Shown here: positions 43,290 through 52,344 of the stretch, piece by piece
Position numbering within the stretch: the first letter of the stretch is position 1
How the letters are laid out: each line of letters begins with the position of its first letter
Source of the DNA: DAONDQ01 sp035402645
Lineage (GTDB): Bacteria; Cloacimonadota; Cloacimonadia; Cloacimonadales; DAONDQ01
Length of the DNA: 64,000 bases
Assembly: GCA_035402645.1 (NCBI GenBank)
Contig: DAONDQ010000003.1
Location: 1-64,000 of the forward strand
Reading direction: 5' to 3'
Made by a program: the position numbers and the translations under genes
Notes under the pieces: model-generated
Told to the model about the DNA's origin: nothing
What the model saw: the letters and a program-made list of their open reading frames with translations, nothing else
The model's database searches: none

Positions 43290-43381
43290 GATGAAATGGA
43301 AACCAATGTCCTGGAGGTGTGTATTTCTATAGGTTAGACTCGGGGAAGTTCCATATCACAAAGAAATTAGTCGTGTTATAA
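43290..43381 (+). pseudogene. Decayed FlgD-like sorting module
   Basis: Directly after the preceding gene, a frame ending in TAA at 43379-43381 encodes GGVYFYRLDSGKFHITKKLVVL, the unmistakable end of the sorting module found on the intact secreted proteins. Upstream, GATGAA then AATGGAAAC would complete the DENGN turn, but only with a one-base frameshift and an in-frame TGA. No start codon or body remains. It is a relic of a lost or recombined secreted-protein gene. Confidence 0.65.
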
Positions 43382-43555
43382 AAGCACGAAAAGCCAACTT
43401 CACTGCAACCTGCAACCAGTTATCTGGTAACAGTCACTTTTTCATTACTCCTTTTTTCTTGCCAAATTCATCACAATACTAAAAAAGAGAAAATCCTATA
43501 TGCTTAATATGGGGTAATTTGTTGAAAAAATAGATAAATACAGTAAGCAGGCAAC

Positions 43556-44554
43556 ATGAACCGTTTTGATCTCAGTAACAATCGAAAGCAATCTTTGGCG
43601 GATATTCCCGAAAGCAGTGGAGTCTTCTTTTTCTCTGATGGCACGAACATCCTCTATGCAGGAAAAACGGGTAATCTGAAGCGAATCATATCGCAATTCC
43701 TTTATTCCAAGGATCCGGAACCGAAGGTCAAGGCGATGGTCGAGTCAGCCAAAGTGTTGGAATGGGAAACAAAGGATTCACTGTTGGAATGCCTTTTATG
43801 GCAGAAGCGTGTGTTTTCAAGCACCACGCCTCTGATGCAGAGCAGGATCAGGCCATATGATGATTACTGCTATCTTGCGATCAAATTCGAAGAAGCACCT
43901 TTTCTCTGCATCAGTGAAAATACCGGAACTGCCGATTGCTATATTGGTCCGTTCAGGGATCGTTTCTTTCTGTATGACCTCATGGAGATCATATCGGAGA
44001 TCCTTCATCTTCCCATCTGTCCGCAGAATGAATATCCCTGTGAACGTATGCATAATGATCAGTGCCAGGGATTTTGCCTGCAAAATGACAATACAAAGTT
44101 GAATCACCTCATTCGGCAAACATATCTGATCCCTACCCCAATACTTGTTCAATCTCTGAAAACCAAGTATGAAAAGCACTATGATGATTTGGAGTTTGAA
44201 GAAGCTGACCGCATTCAATGGAAGATGGTTCAATTACGTAAGTACTACGATTATCTGAAATTCTTCTATACAGCCAAGAAAATGAACTTCATCCTTTCTG
44301 ATGCAGGCGGTGCCTATCAGGTCGAGAATGGGCTCCTTACTTCCTATACAGGGAAGGAAGGGCAAGAAGAGAAGTTTGTCGTCCCACAGGAGATTCCCTA
44401 TCACGATTCTGAATATCTGGCAATCGATAAGGAACAACTCGATGAAATGTGGATATTATACCAGCATGCCAATCTCAGAAAACCTGAGTTACTCGAAGAG
44501 ATCTATGCAAAATCCCTTGAAGAAGGGCTGAAATTACTAAGCAAGAATCATTAG
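43556..44554 (+). CDS. UvrC N-terminal-like GIY-YIG protein
   Basis: This 332-residue protein matches only the front half of UvrC. A GIY-YIG nuclease domain (about 15-95) has GVFFFSDGTNILYAGKTGNLKRI. The cysteine-containing region (YPCERMHNDQCQGFC, about 160-177) resembles the UvrC Fe-S/zinc segment, and a UVR-like helical pair follows (YEKHYDDLEFEEADRIQWKMVQL, about 202-225). The RNase H-like nuclease and HhH domains are absent. It resembles Cho-type UvrC homologues that make the 3' incision. It is 14 bp upstream of purC and probably cotranscribed. Its own RBS is weak. Confidence 0.82.
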   Translation: MNRFDLSNNRKQSLADIPESSGVFFFSDGTNILYAGKTGNLKRIISQFLYSKDPEPKVKAMVESAKVLEWETKDSLLECLLWQKRVFSSTTPLMQSRIRPYDDYCYLAIKFEEAPFLCISENTGTADCYIGPFRDRFFLYDLMEIISEILHLPICPQNEYPCERMHNDQCQGFCLQNDNTKLNHLIRQTYLIPTPILVQSLKTKYEKHYDDLEFEEADRIQWKMVQLRKYYDYLKFFYTAKKMNFILSDAGGAYQVENGLLTSYTGKEGQEEKFVVPQEIPYHDSEYLAIDKEQLDEMWILYQHANLRKPELLEEIYAKSLEEGLKLLSKNH

Positions 44555-44568
44555 ATAAAGGAGTGATC

Positions 44569-45453
44569 ATGAGTCAGACAATGGCAGAACTTCCCGTTGT
44601 AAAAGCAACCTACAATGGCAAAGTGCGTGACATCTATGACCTTGGAGATACTTTATTGATCGTCACATCCGACCGTATTTCCGCTTTTGATGTGGTATTT
44701 CCCAATCCCATACCGGAAAAGGGGAAGATCCTGAACCAGATATCCGTGTTCTTCTTCAAGGCGACACAGGATATCGTGAAGAATCATTTCATCACCGATC
44801 GTGTGGAAGAATATCCTGCTGAATTCCTGCCTTTCAAGAGTGAATTGGAAGGAAGAAGTATGCTGGTGAAAAAGACTCGTGTCATTCCATTCGAATGCAT
44901 CGTACGTGGTTATATCAGCGGTTCAGCCTGGCAGGAATATCAAAAATTCAGTACGGTCAGCAACATGATCATGCCTGATGGTTTAAAGGAAAGCCAGAAA
45001 TTCCCGAATCCGCTGTTTACACCCTCCACCAAGTCAAGTGACGGTCATGACGAGAACATATCCTATCATGAGATGCTGACCCGAATTGATGAACTGATTG
45101 CGGAAAAGCTGAAGGATACATCGATTGCTCTTTACAAGTTTGCGCATGACTACCTGAAAGAGAAGGACATCATACTCGCTGATACAAAATTCGAGTTTGG
45201 GACCATTGGTTCAGAAATATATCTGATAGACGAAATCTGCACACCTGATTCTTCGAGGTTCTGGGATGTGCAGGAATATCTTGTCGGTACATCACCGAAG
45301 AGTTTCGATAAGCAATATCTTCGTGATTATGTAACAAGCATTGGATGGGATAAGGAACCGCCTGCACCTGAATTACCTGGAGAAGTGGTGAAGGCAACTC
45401 TGGAAAAATACAAGGAAGCCTATCGCCGTATTACAGGAGATAATAAATTCTGA
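44569..45453 (+). CDS. purC: Phosphoribosylaminoimidazole-succinocarboxamide synthase
   Basis: This SAICAR synthetase makes step eight of de novo purine synthesis by joining CAIR and aspartate with ATP. The ATG at 44569 follows AAAGGAG; a GTG at 44563 is too close to that RBS. The 294-residue length is that of the larger, yeast-like PurC form. Motifs include YNGKVRDIYDL, TSDRISAFDVVFP, ECIVRGYISGSAWQEY, TPSTKSSDGHDENI and LADTKFEFG, followed by EICTPDSSRFW. The stop overlaps the ATG of the receiver gene (TGATG). Confidence 0.97.
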   Translation: MSQTMAELPVVKATYNGKVRDIYDLGDTLLIVTSDRISAFDVVFPNPIPEKGKILNQISVFFFKATQDIVKNHFITDRVEEYPAEFLPFKSELEGRSMLVKKTRVIPFECIVRGYISGSAWQEYQKFSTVSNMIMPDGLKESQKFPNPLFTPSTKSSDGHDENISYHEMLTRIDELIAEKLKDTSIALYKFAHDYLKEKDIILADTKFEFGTIGSEIYLIDEICTPDSSRFWDVQEYLVGTSPKSFDKQYLRDYVTSIGWDKEPPAPELPGEVVKATLEKYKEAYRRITGDNKF

Positions 45454-45845
45454 TGAAATATCATATTGTAATCGTAGATGATGAACTTGATCTGATAAAA
45501 AACCTGAAGTATGAATTGGAGGATTTCTCCAAAGACCTGCAAGTGACGTATTTTACTTCCGGATATGAAGCATTGAATCTTGTGAGGCAGGAACATGTCG
45601 ATTTGGTGCTATCGGATATCGCCATGCCGGATATGGATGGTTTTGAGTTATATTCAAGAGTGAAGGAACAGGATGAGACGATTCCCGTGGTTCTCATGAC
45701 GGGATTTGGATATGATCCGAATCATGTGGTGGTCAGAACCAAGCAAAAGGGACCTGTAGATATCGTTCCCAAGCCTTTCGAAACTGAAAAACTGGGAAGT
45801 TTGCTTCTCAAGCGTTTACAGGATCATCCTCCGAAGGAAGAATAA
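45453..45845 (+). CDS. Single-domain response regulator (CheY-like receiver)
   Basis: This 130-residue protein is just a receiver domain: acidic pocket D9/D10/E11, phosphoacceptor D55 in VLSDIAMPDMDG, switch T83 (VLMTGFG) and K107 (PKPF). There is no output domain, so it works by protein contact or as a phosphorelay intermediate. Its start codon overlaps the purC stop. The hybrid histidine kinase at 46878-49358 on the other strand is a possible partner, but this is not shown by the sequence. Confidence 0.93.
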   Translation: MKYHIVIVDDELDLIKNLKYELEDFSKDLQVTYFTSGYEALNLVRQEHVDLVLSDIAMPDMDGFELYSRVKEQDETIPVVLMTGFGYDPNHVVVRTKQKGPVDIVPKPFETEKLGSLLLKRLQDHPPKEE

Positions 45846-45902
45846 TTACATGGATAAACCGATTCCGTTGTTCATCATCATACGGAATTTGGATGATTTC
45901 AA

Positions 45903-46835
45903 ATGAAATCCAGATTATTACTCTCCCTCCTGCTCGTTATCCTATTCTGTACTTCCATTCATGCTGTTCAATTCCAGGAAGTGAAGGGGACAAACCTCAA
46001 TTTCTTCTGTGAAAACAGAGATGCCAAATACGCACAATTCCTTCTGAAAAGGGTCGATGAAAGGATCAGTAATTTTCAGGAAGATGTTGGTTTCTATCCA
46101 GATAAGGCACTGACCATCGTGATTGCACCTGATAAAAAATTCTATGATCAAATTGCGCAGGAATTAGGTCCCATTGGAGAACAGAGCCAGGCGTTATTCA
46201 CTTCCGGACACAATGTAGTCTATATCAGGAGTCCAAGAGACGGTACTGCTTTCCAGGGGATTGAAGATACCATTCTGCATGAATACATCCATTATTTTGT
46301 AAGTATGAGTTATCGGGATGCTCCTTTGTGGTTCCATGAAGGGATGGCGGTTTATTTTTCTGGGCAATACAATTGGGAAATGGGATACACTCTGGCAAAA
46401 ACATACATGATGGGCTCGGAAATGCCATTAGCCGAAATGACAAGATATCCGGAGAATCGGCTCGAGTGGTCAGCTTTCTATGCCAAGTCGGCAATGGCAG
46501 TTCGATATCTTTCCATGCAGCATAAAGACCAATTTTCCAGGTTCTGGCATTATTCAGAAAAGACCCATTCATTCCAAACTGCCTTCTACCAGGCATTCTA
46601 TCAAACTTTCAATGGCTTCTGCGCAGAAGCGGATGATGCAATCAAGAGAGAGATGATCGGATATATGATCCTTGTCATTTCAGGTTTGATCTGGGGTCTT
46701 CTCCCAATTGTTCTGATCTTTGGATATTTCCGTAAAAGACCTCATAAAACATCCGAAGATGATGAGTTTGAAAAGGAAGCGATCGAAAAAGGTGAGGATT
46801 ATTGGAATAGCGATGACGAGGAAGATAAAAATTAA
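45903..46835 (+). CDS. Membrane-anchored peptidase MA-like metalloprotease
   Basis: This 310-residue protein has a signal peptide (1-20), a gluzincin-type domain with the zinc motif HEYIH (about 120-124, in ILHEYIHYFVSMSYRD) and the third ligand Glu in PLWFHEGMAVYFSGQ, and a C-terminal membrane helix (about 258-280) followed by a charged cytoplasmic tail rich in D/E (SEDDEFEKEAIEKGEDYW). The active site faces the periplasm. It follows the receiver gene by 57 bp and shares the downstream bidirectional terminator. Confidence 0.85.
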   Translation: MKSRLLLSLLLVILFCTSIHAVQFQEVKGTNLNFFCENRDAKYAQFLLKRVDERISNFQEDVGFYPDKALTIVIAPDKKFYDQIAQELGPIGEQSQALFTSGHNVVYIRSPRDGTAFQGIEDTILHEYIHYFVSMSYRDAPLWFHEGMAVYFSGQYNWEMGYTLAKTYMMGSEMPLAEMTRYPENRLEWSAFYAKSAMAVRYLSMQHKDQFSRFWHYSEKTHSFQTAFYQAFYQTFNGFCAEADDAIKREMIGYMILVISGLIWGLLPIVLIFGYFRKRPHKTSEDDEFEKEAIEKGEDYWNSDDEEDKN

Positions 46836-46837
46836 AA

Positions 46838-46876
46838 CATTGGGGTTATGGGCTAAGCCCATAACCCCAATGCTTT
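46838..46876. terminator. Bidirectional terminator
   Basis: CATTGGGGTTATGGGC (46838-46853) and GCCCATAACCCCAATG (46857-46872) form a perfect 16-bp stem with a 3-nt loop, flanked by A-rich sequence on the left and TTTATTATT on the right. It lies between convergent genes and overlaps the 3' edge of the kinase gene's untranslated end. Confidence 0.8.
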
Positions 46877-46877
46877 A

Positions 46878-49358
46878 TTATTCTGCCAATATCTTCTCGA
46901 TAAGTGCCACCATTTCATCCGGAATAACAGGTTTCATGAGCATTTTACGGATACCGAGGATGCTGGCGCGTTCCTTGGTTGCCTGATCGCCAAACCCGCT
47001 GCACAGGATAATTGGAATATCGGGACGAATGGCAAGTATCTCCTGGGCAAGTTGGATACCCGTCATTCGAGGCATGGTAAGGTCAGTGATGATCATATCA
47101 AAACGGTTGGGGTCTTTATGGAATAATTCCAAGGCGGAGTATCCACTCATGACCGCTTCCACATTATATCCGAAATAAGATAGGGACTCCTGGTACATCT
47201 CCGCAAGTGATTCTTCATCATCGACAAACAGGATACGGGCAGAACCGCGCTTGGGGATGAATTCACCTTCAGGTTTCTCTTCCGGTATGGAATCGAGTGA
47301 TGGAAGATAAATATCAAAGACCGTTCCTTCACCTTCCTTTGAATCAAAACGAATGATGCCATTATATGACTGCACAATGCCCTGTACAATGGCAAGACCC
47401 ATGCCTGTACCTTCACCCTTTGCCTTGGTGGTAAAATATGGATCGAATATTCTATCCCTGATGCTGGGACTGATTCCCACACCATTATCCTGGATGGTCA
47501 GTTTCACATAATGATCATATGTGAAGGGAATGTGTTTACGCTGGAGTTCCTTGCGTGTGACATCTTCCAGATTAACGGTCAGTATTCCCCCGTTTGTACG
47601 CATGGCATGATAAGCATTGGTACATAGATTGATTATGACCTGCTGGATCTGGGTCGAATCGGCAGCGATCATTCGATTGCTCTTAATATCAGTTTGAATT
47701 TCAATGGTCTGGGGTATGGAAGCACGAAGCAACTTCAGGGATTCATTCAAAACCTGCTGAATCGAGATTGGTTTGCTTTCCTGTTCAGAAGGACGGCTAT
47801 AGGCAAGGATTCTTTGGATCAGGTCACGTGCCCGATAACTTGCCTTGATCGCTTCATTCAGATCAATGGCAGCCTTACTTTCCGGATGCACTTCATTCTT
47901 CACGAGAAGCATGTATCCGAGAATCACAGCAAGGATATTATTGAAATCGTGGGCGATACCACCTGCGAGCGTGCCCACGGCTTCCATCTTTTGTGCCTGG
48001 CGAAGCTGGAATTCAAGATTCTTCTTATCTGTAATGTCATGCCCCATTGCAAGCAGACATTCATTGTCATCAATGTTGATAATGTCGATAGCGAGCAGGA
48101 GGGTGAATATCTCACCGGTCTTTTTATGGAATTTCAATTCAAAATTGGTATACTTTCCTTTCCCCATCAGATGCTTCTTGATTCGAGCAACATCATCGAT
48201 CGTGTCCCATATGCGCATACTGACTGTTGATTTCCCAATCGCTTCATCACGTGAGAAACCAAAGGCGCTGGTGAAGGCATCGTTCACTTCAATCAGTGTA
48301 TCATCATCGAGAGTCGAAATAAAGATTATATCGGGACTGCTCTGGAATATCTTGGAAAAACGGATTTCACTTTTCTTCCGTTCAGCAATCTCATCGACGA
48401 GTTGTCGTCTCTGTGATACAGATTTGCTGATAAGCCTGGATATTTCTCCAAACTCCGTCTGTGAACTGAATAGGGTTTCCAGGATATCGGGATCATCCTG
48501 CTTCAGGCTCTTGGATATCAGGTGCAGAGGATGATGGATCCAACGGAATACGACATAATAGAACAGGATCAGGAAGAGGAAAGTCACGAATACGAACCAA
48601 ATCATGGTTTTATTGCTCATTTGACGGGCAGACAAAAGGAATTTATTGTTATCCAGGAACTCGATCTGTGCTACGTCTCTTCCATTGTAATCACGAACGA
48701 ACTTCGTGATGTTCACATTGTAACCGGGTTCCCTGATATTCTGCTGTTTCAGGACGATATGCCGAATAATGATCTTGTATTTTGTCTGTGCTTCCAAGAC
48801 ACTCAGATAATTGGTATTCCATACCGTACCAACCAGAAGAAAACCCCGGGGGGGAGTATTTTCCAGTCTTTCGTTTGAAGGATGAATGGGAGCTCCATTG
48901 ATTTCAAGAACTTCCTTATTCTGATAAAGATGAAAATTGAAGTATTTCTGATCCTCATAGGTTAACAATACTGAATCCGGCATATCCGGAATCAGGATTT
49001 GCATGGAAGGTTTGGCAGCATAAGAATATACGAGATGTCCTGCCTGGTCATAGATCCAGGCAAAGTCATAATCATTGGAAAGGAGCATGGGACTGACAAT
49101 ATGATCAATCTCGCTTGAATTGGGATTCTTGGCAAAACGTACCATGACATCGAGATTTGCATAATCACCCAGTACTTTCTGATTCCTTTCTTCCTTCAGA
49201 TTCAATATATTTTCGATGATGATATTTCGCTGTTGCTGGTCAGATTGAAGGAATAGGCTGTTTTCTTTTTCTATTGTATAAATAAAGAAATAGATGAATG
49301 AAGAAAATATCAGGATCATAAACAAATACAGGACCATGAGCTTTGTCGAGGCTTTCAT
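46878..49358 (-). CDS. Hybrid sensor histidine kinase
   Basis: The start at 49358 is chosen for its GGAAGGAG RBS, giving MKASTKLMVLYLFMILIFSS; the ATG further up lacks one. The 826-residue protein has a membrane helix (about 5-26), an extracytoplasmic sensor of about 215 residues, a second membrane helix (about 243-262), a PAS domain (about 320-435), a HisKA domain with phospho-His H470 in GGIAHDFNN, a HATPase (N box NLCTNAYHAM, G boxes DNGVGI and GEGTGMGLAIV) and a C-terminal receiver with D759 (IITDLTMPRMTG). It should sense an envelope signal; the ligand is unknown. Confidence 0.95.
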   Translation of the reverse strand: MKASTKLMVLYLFMILIFSSFIYFFIYTIEKENSLFLQSDQQQRNIIIENILNLKEERNQKVLGDYANLDVMVRFAKNPNSSEIDHIVSPMLLSNDYDFAWIYDQAGHLVYSYAAKPSMQILIPDMPDSVLLTYEDQKYFNFHLYQNKEVLEINGAPIHPSNERLENTPPRGFLLVGTVWNTNYLSVLEAQTKYKIIIRHIVLKQQNIREPGYNVNITKFVRDYNGRDVAQIEFLDNNKFLLSARQMSNKTMIWFVFVTFLFLILFYYVVFRWIHHPLHLISKSLKQDDPDILETLFSSQTEFGEISRLISKSVSQRRQLVDEIAERKKSEIRFSKIFQSSPDIIFISTLDDDTLIEVNDAFTSAFGFSRDEAIGKSTVSMRIWDTIDDVARIKKHLMGKGKYTNFELKFHKKTGEIFTLLLAIDIINIDDNECLLAMGHDITDKKNLEFQLRQAQKMEAVGTLAGGIAHDFNNILAVILGYMLLVKNEVHPESKAAIDLNEAIKASYRARDLIQRILAYSRPSEQESKPISIQQVLNESLKLLRASIPQTIEIQTDIKSNRMIAADSTQIQQVIINLCTNAYHAMRTNGGILTVNLEDVTRKELQRKHIPFTYDHYVKLTIQDNGVGISPSIRDRIFDPYFTTKAKGEGTGMGLAIVQGIVQSYNGIIRFDSKEGEGTVFDIYLPSLDSIPEEKPEGEFIPKRGSARILFVDDEESLAEMYQESLSYFGYNVEAVMSGYSALELFHKDPNRFDMIITDLTMPRMTGIQLAQEILAIRPDIPIILCSGFGDQATKERASILGIRKMLMKPVIPDEMVALIEKILAE

Positions 49359-49420
49359 GAATACTCCTTCCATTTTCATGCTGACTTTACATACTCGATA
49401 TAGCTCGAAATGGTCAAGAA

Positions 49421-49459
49421 AATAAAAAACCGCTCATCCCAATCAAGGAATGAGCGGTT
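49421..49459 (-). terminator. Terminator of the phosphoesterase gene
   Basis: AACCGCTCAT (49428-49437) and ATGAGCGGTT (49450-49459) form a 10-bp stem. Read on the minus strand it is followed by TTTTTTATTTTC, 17 nt after the stop codon of the gene at 49476. Confidence 0.85.
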
Positions 49460-49475
49460 AAACTGAACGATTTGA

Positions 49476-52172
49476 TTAGCGAATGCGAACCAGTTTCCGT
49501 GTTAGTGTATTTGTAGGGGTCACAAGTTTACAGAAATAGATTCCATTCCCTGTATTTGCACCGCGATCGGTCTTTCCATCCCATGTGAAATCGGTTGAAC
49601 CGTCATGCAGAAAACCGTTGAACAGTGTACGAACCAGTTCACCTTTCAGATTATAAACTTTCAGGGTTGCCTTCTCGTTCTTCGCATTGCTCAGTTTCAA
49701 ATGAGTTGAATCTGAGAATGGATTGGGGGCAGTTGAAAGATTCAGTGCTGGTATGGGAGCCATGCTCTGGTCATCATTCGCAGTTCCCGCCAGTATTGAA
49801 ACAGTAACTGTAGCATTGGCAGGTAAATTCACCTTCACATAAACGACATTAAGATTTCCCGATGTATCAACCTGTTCCAGAATGCCATTCTGCACTGTAT
49901 AGTTCCCTGAATTATGCGGCATATTGAATTTTACCTCGGTTTCAGGGAATGCCATAGATTGATTATTGATGATAATTGCGCTTTCCTGTGCAGAATTGCC
50001 TGTATTGCTGTGTGAAAAACTGATTTGAATATTTGCACCTGTCCCACCGGCTGTAATTGGATTCTCCGGATGTAAGGTTGAACCACTCACTCTGATCACC
50101 CTAAATGCCCTGTTCCCATCTCCGCAATTTCGAAGCGAAAGATTATACGGTTCAGTCGTTATGGAACCTGATGTGGAATGAATATGTCCCCATAAACCCA
50201 TATCGATGCCAAGTGAACTCAAATCGATCTGGGACGAGAAATCATAATGATAGAAGAATACTTTGGTTGGTTCCTGTGAAGAAGCATTGAGATCATTCTG
50301 AAGCCATTGCATCTGTCCTTCTGTGAAACTCTGTGCTCCATAGATAGCAGTTAAATAGTTTTCGTAGTTGTCATATGCTTCCATACCGATGTAATGGACT
50401 GGACCATAGTCGAATGAATAATCCTGGGTATGATAAGGATAACTTGCTGAGGAATTATTCAGCCATGACCAACCGAAGAACTTCCACCAGTCCTTTCTTG
50501 ATGTACCTACTGGAGGTGGATCCGACCATCCGCCAATATCATGATTTCCTGGAACCAGGTAGCATGGAACATCCAATTCGCCGATTACTCGTTTTGCCTT
50601 GGAGAACCAATGCAGATTCATAAAGTCTTCCATCTCTCCTGAGTTCACAAGGTCGCCGGTTAACAGAACAAATTCAGGATGGATAATGTTGATGTCATTG
50701 ATCACTTCCCGCAGATCGACAGTATTTGTCGAATCTGTATCATATCCTGCATCAGGATAGAAGATTGGAGTTGGAAGATGGGTATCTGTAATTTGAACAA
50801 AGTAATAATCGCTTTTACGCGTAGGCATCACTTTCACAGAGTGCTTGGTTCGATCTGAAATATTGCCTGATGCTGTCACTTTCAAATCGTACAGATCAAA
50901 AACAGGTACACTGGGAACGATGGCATGAATTACCCATCGTGGTGGACTTTGCTGATAACTGGCATCATTGATGGTCATTGGAACTTCAATCGTCCCCCGG
51001 GAAAGATGAAGGTCCCAATTGGTTGTTGTGGTTGGAGCGGTACACTCGACCGTCATGATCTCATTCGGAACCACAATATTGGGCACTGTCAGCAATGGTC
51101 TTTGAATTACGGACAAGGTATCCTTTACTTCGCTATGAATGCCAAATACGGTTACCTGGCCTGAAGTAATTCCTGTCAATTCTGTATCATTATATTGGAA
51201 ATGCGTCATTGTCAATGGTGATACACCTTCCGAGGCAGCAGTGAAACTCAGGATCAGCAGAAGTCCTGAACCATTCAGGATCCCGTTTCCTGTATAATTG
51301 ACATTCACCGTTCCAGCGGTGTTGTTCACATTCACACTTCCCTGGCTGGATAGTGTTGTAATCTGGCTGTAGCCTGCATAGGAAATATACGATGGATTAT
51401 ACGTCAGCGTGAATTGATAGGAGGTATAACCATTCTCGAGCGTAACCGTTGAAGTGTTCACAGGTACGGCAAAACTGGAACCGACTAATTGCTGGATGGT
51501 TGGAAGGCTGATCACAACCCCCTGTCCACCAAGTTCTACATCAAGTGCATTACGTGGACTGATCCTGTAAGCACTGTATGTGTAGAATCCAATTCCCCTG
51601 AGATAACTGAACTGTAAACCGCTGATGATATTCAGTCCAAGATTATTTGGATCATATAATGTATCATCAACAAGACAATCACCTGATCCATCACTTATAT
51701 TGAATTCGTTATATGTATTGATGGAACTGGTAACCGTAACATTTTGAACTTGCATATATACGCTTTCGTATGCTTCTGAACCTGCCTGGCTTGTAGTGAC
51801 CTGAGCCGCGGGGGGCATGGGGTTTCCAGTGCTGACAACGTTATAGGACGTGATATTCTTGATCTCTGTCATTCCACCATATTCATAAACTGTTCCCGCT
51901 ACTTCCACAATATCACCGATATTGGGTGAATGCGTATTTTCATAAATCAGGATACCTTTCCAGGCTCCGCCTTCCGGCATGGAAATCACATACCCATGAC
52001 CATTTGCATAATTGGTCGCTGTCACGACACCGGATGTTGTCACGGTCTGTCCTGCAAGAGGAGAAGGATACGTCCCGCTCCCGGCATTTGTGGTATATTG
52101 TATGTCATAAATTGTTGTTGCTGACATGATTCCTGCTAACAACAGCAGGATACTGATGCATACGATCTTCAT
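49476..52172 (-). CDS. Secreted calcineurin-like phosphoesterase with cohesin-like domain and FlgD-like module
   Basis: The start at 52172 is chosen because GGAGTCAGAAT precedes it and a signal peptide follows (MKIVCISILLLLAGIMSA). The 898-residue protein has an OB-like YhcR/DUF5689-type domain (about 20-200, SGVVTATNYANGHGYVI, GDIVEVAGTVYEYGGM), a cohesin-like sandwich (about 210-345, YTSYQFTLTYNPSYISYAGY), a spacer, and a metallophosphoesterase (about 450-690) with metal motifs TDTHLP, LLTGDLVNSG, PGNHDIGG, FYHYD and GHIHS. The tail is a variant of the sorting module (APNPFSDSTHLKLS, VYNLKGELVRTL, WDGKTDRG, KLVRIR). It is probably an extracellular nucleotidase or phosphodiesterase. Confidence 0.88.
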   Translation of the reverse strand: MKIVCISILLLLAGIMSATTIYDIQYTTNAGSGTYPSPLAGQTVTTSGVVTATNYANGHGYVISMPEGGAWKGILIYENTHSPNIGDIVEVAGTVYEYGGMTEIKNITSYNVVSTGNPMPPAAQVTTSQAGSEAYESVYMQVQNVTVTSSINTYNEFNISDGSGDCLVDDTLYDPNNLGLNIISGLQFSYLRGIGFYTYSAYRISPRNALDVELGGQGVVISLPTIQQLVGSSFAVPVNTSTVTLENGYTSYQFTLTYNPSYISYAGYSQITTLSSQGSVNVNNTAGTVNVNYTGNGILNGSGLLLILSFTAASEGVSPLTMTHFQYNDTELTGITSGQVTVFGIHSEVKDTLSVIQRPLLTVPNIVVPNEIMTVECTAPTTTTNWDLHLSRGTIEVPMTINDASYQQSPPRWVIHAIVPSVPVFDLYDLKVTASGNISDRTKHSVKVMPTRKSDYYFVQITDTHLPTPIFYPDAGYDTDSTNTVDLREVINDINIIHPEFVLLTGDLVNSGEMEDFMNLHWFSKAKRVIGELDVPCYLVPGNHDIGGWSDPPPVGTSRKDWWKFFGWSWLNNSSASYPYHTQDYSFDYGPVHYIGMEAYDNYENYLTAIYGAQSFTEGQMQWLQNDLNASSQEPTKVFFYHYDFSSQIDLSSLGIDMGLWGHIHSTSGSITTEPYNLSLRNCGDGNRAFRVIRVSGSTLHPENPITAGGTGANIQISFSHSNTGNSAQESAIIINNQSMAFPETEVKFNMPHNSGNYTVQNGILEQVDTSGNLNVVYVKVNLPANATVTVSILAGTANDDQSMAPIPALNLSTAPNPFSDSTHLKLSNAKNEKATLKVYNLKGELVRTLFNGFLHDGSTDFTWDGKTDRGANTGNGIYFCKLVTPTNTLTRKLVRIR

Positions 52173-52300
52173 ATTCTGACTCCGTTCAATTTCATTTGAA
52201 ATAGTGATGCCTATTCGATTCATCTGTGTCTATTCCAGGGGTGAATAATTACATGCAATAATCATTCTAATTCATTACAAAACAGGTATGTGAAGACAGA

Positions 52301-52329
52301 AACAGGCTTGAGGTTCTCTCAAGCCTGTT
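52301..52329 (-). terminator. Hairpin after gap
   Basis: AACAGGCTTGAG (52301-52312) and CTCAAGCCTGTT (52318-52329) form a perfect 12-bp stem about 16 nt beyond the gap stop codon. The minus-strand 3' side is only weakly T-rich (TCTGTCTTC), but position and stability suggest a terminator. Confidence 0.65.
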
Positions 52330-52344
52330 ATCTATATTCAGTAT

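Noticed and set aside
47694..48534. Long plus-strand frames (178 and 229 codons) opposite the histidine kinase
   Set aside because: The kinase frame has all family motifs on the minus strand; the opposite frames are composition artefacts with no RBS.
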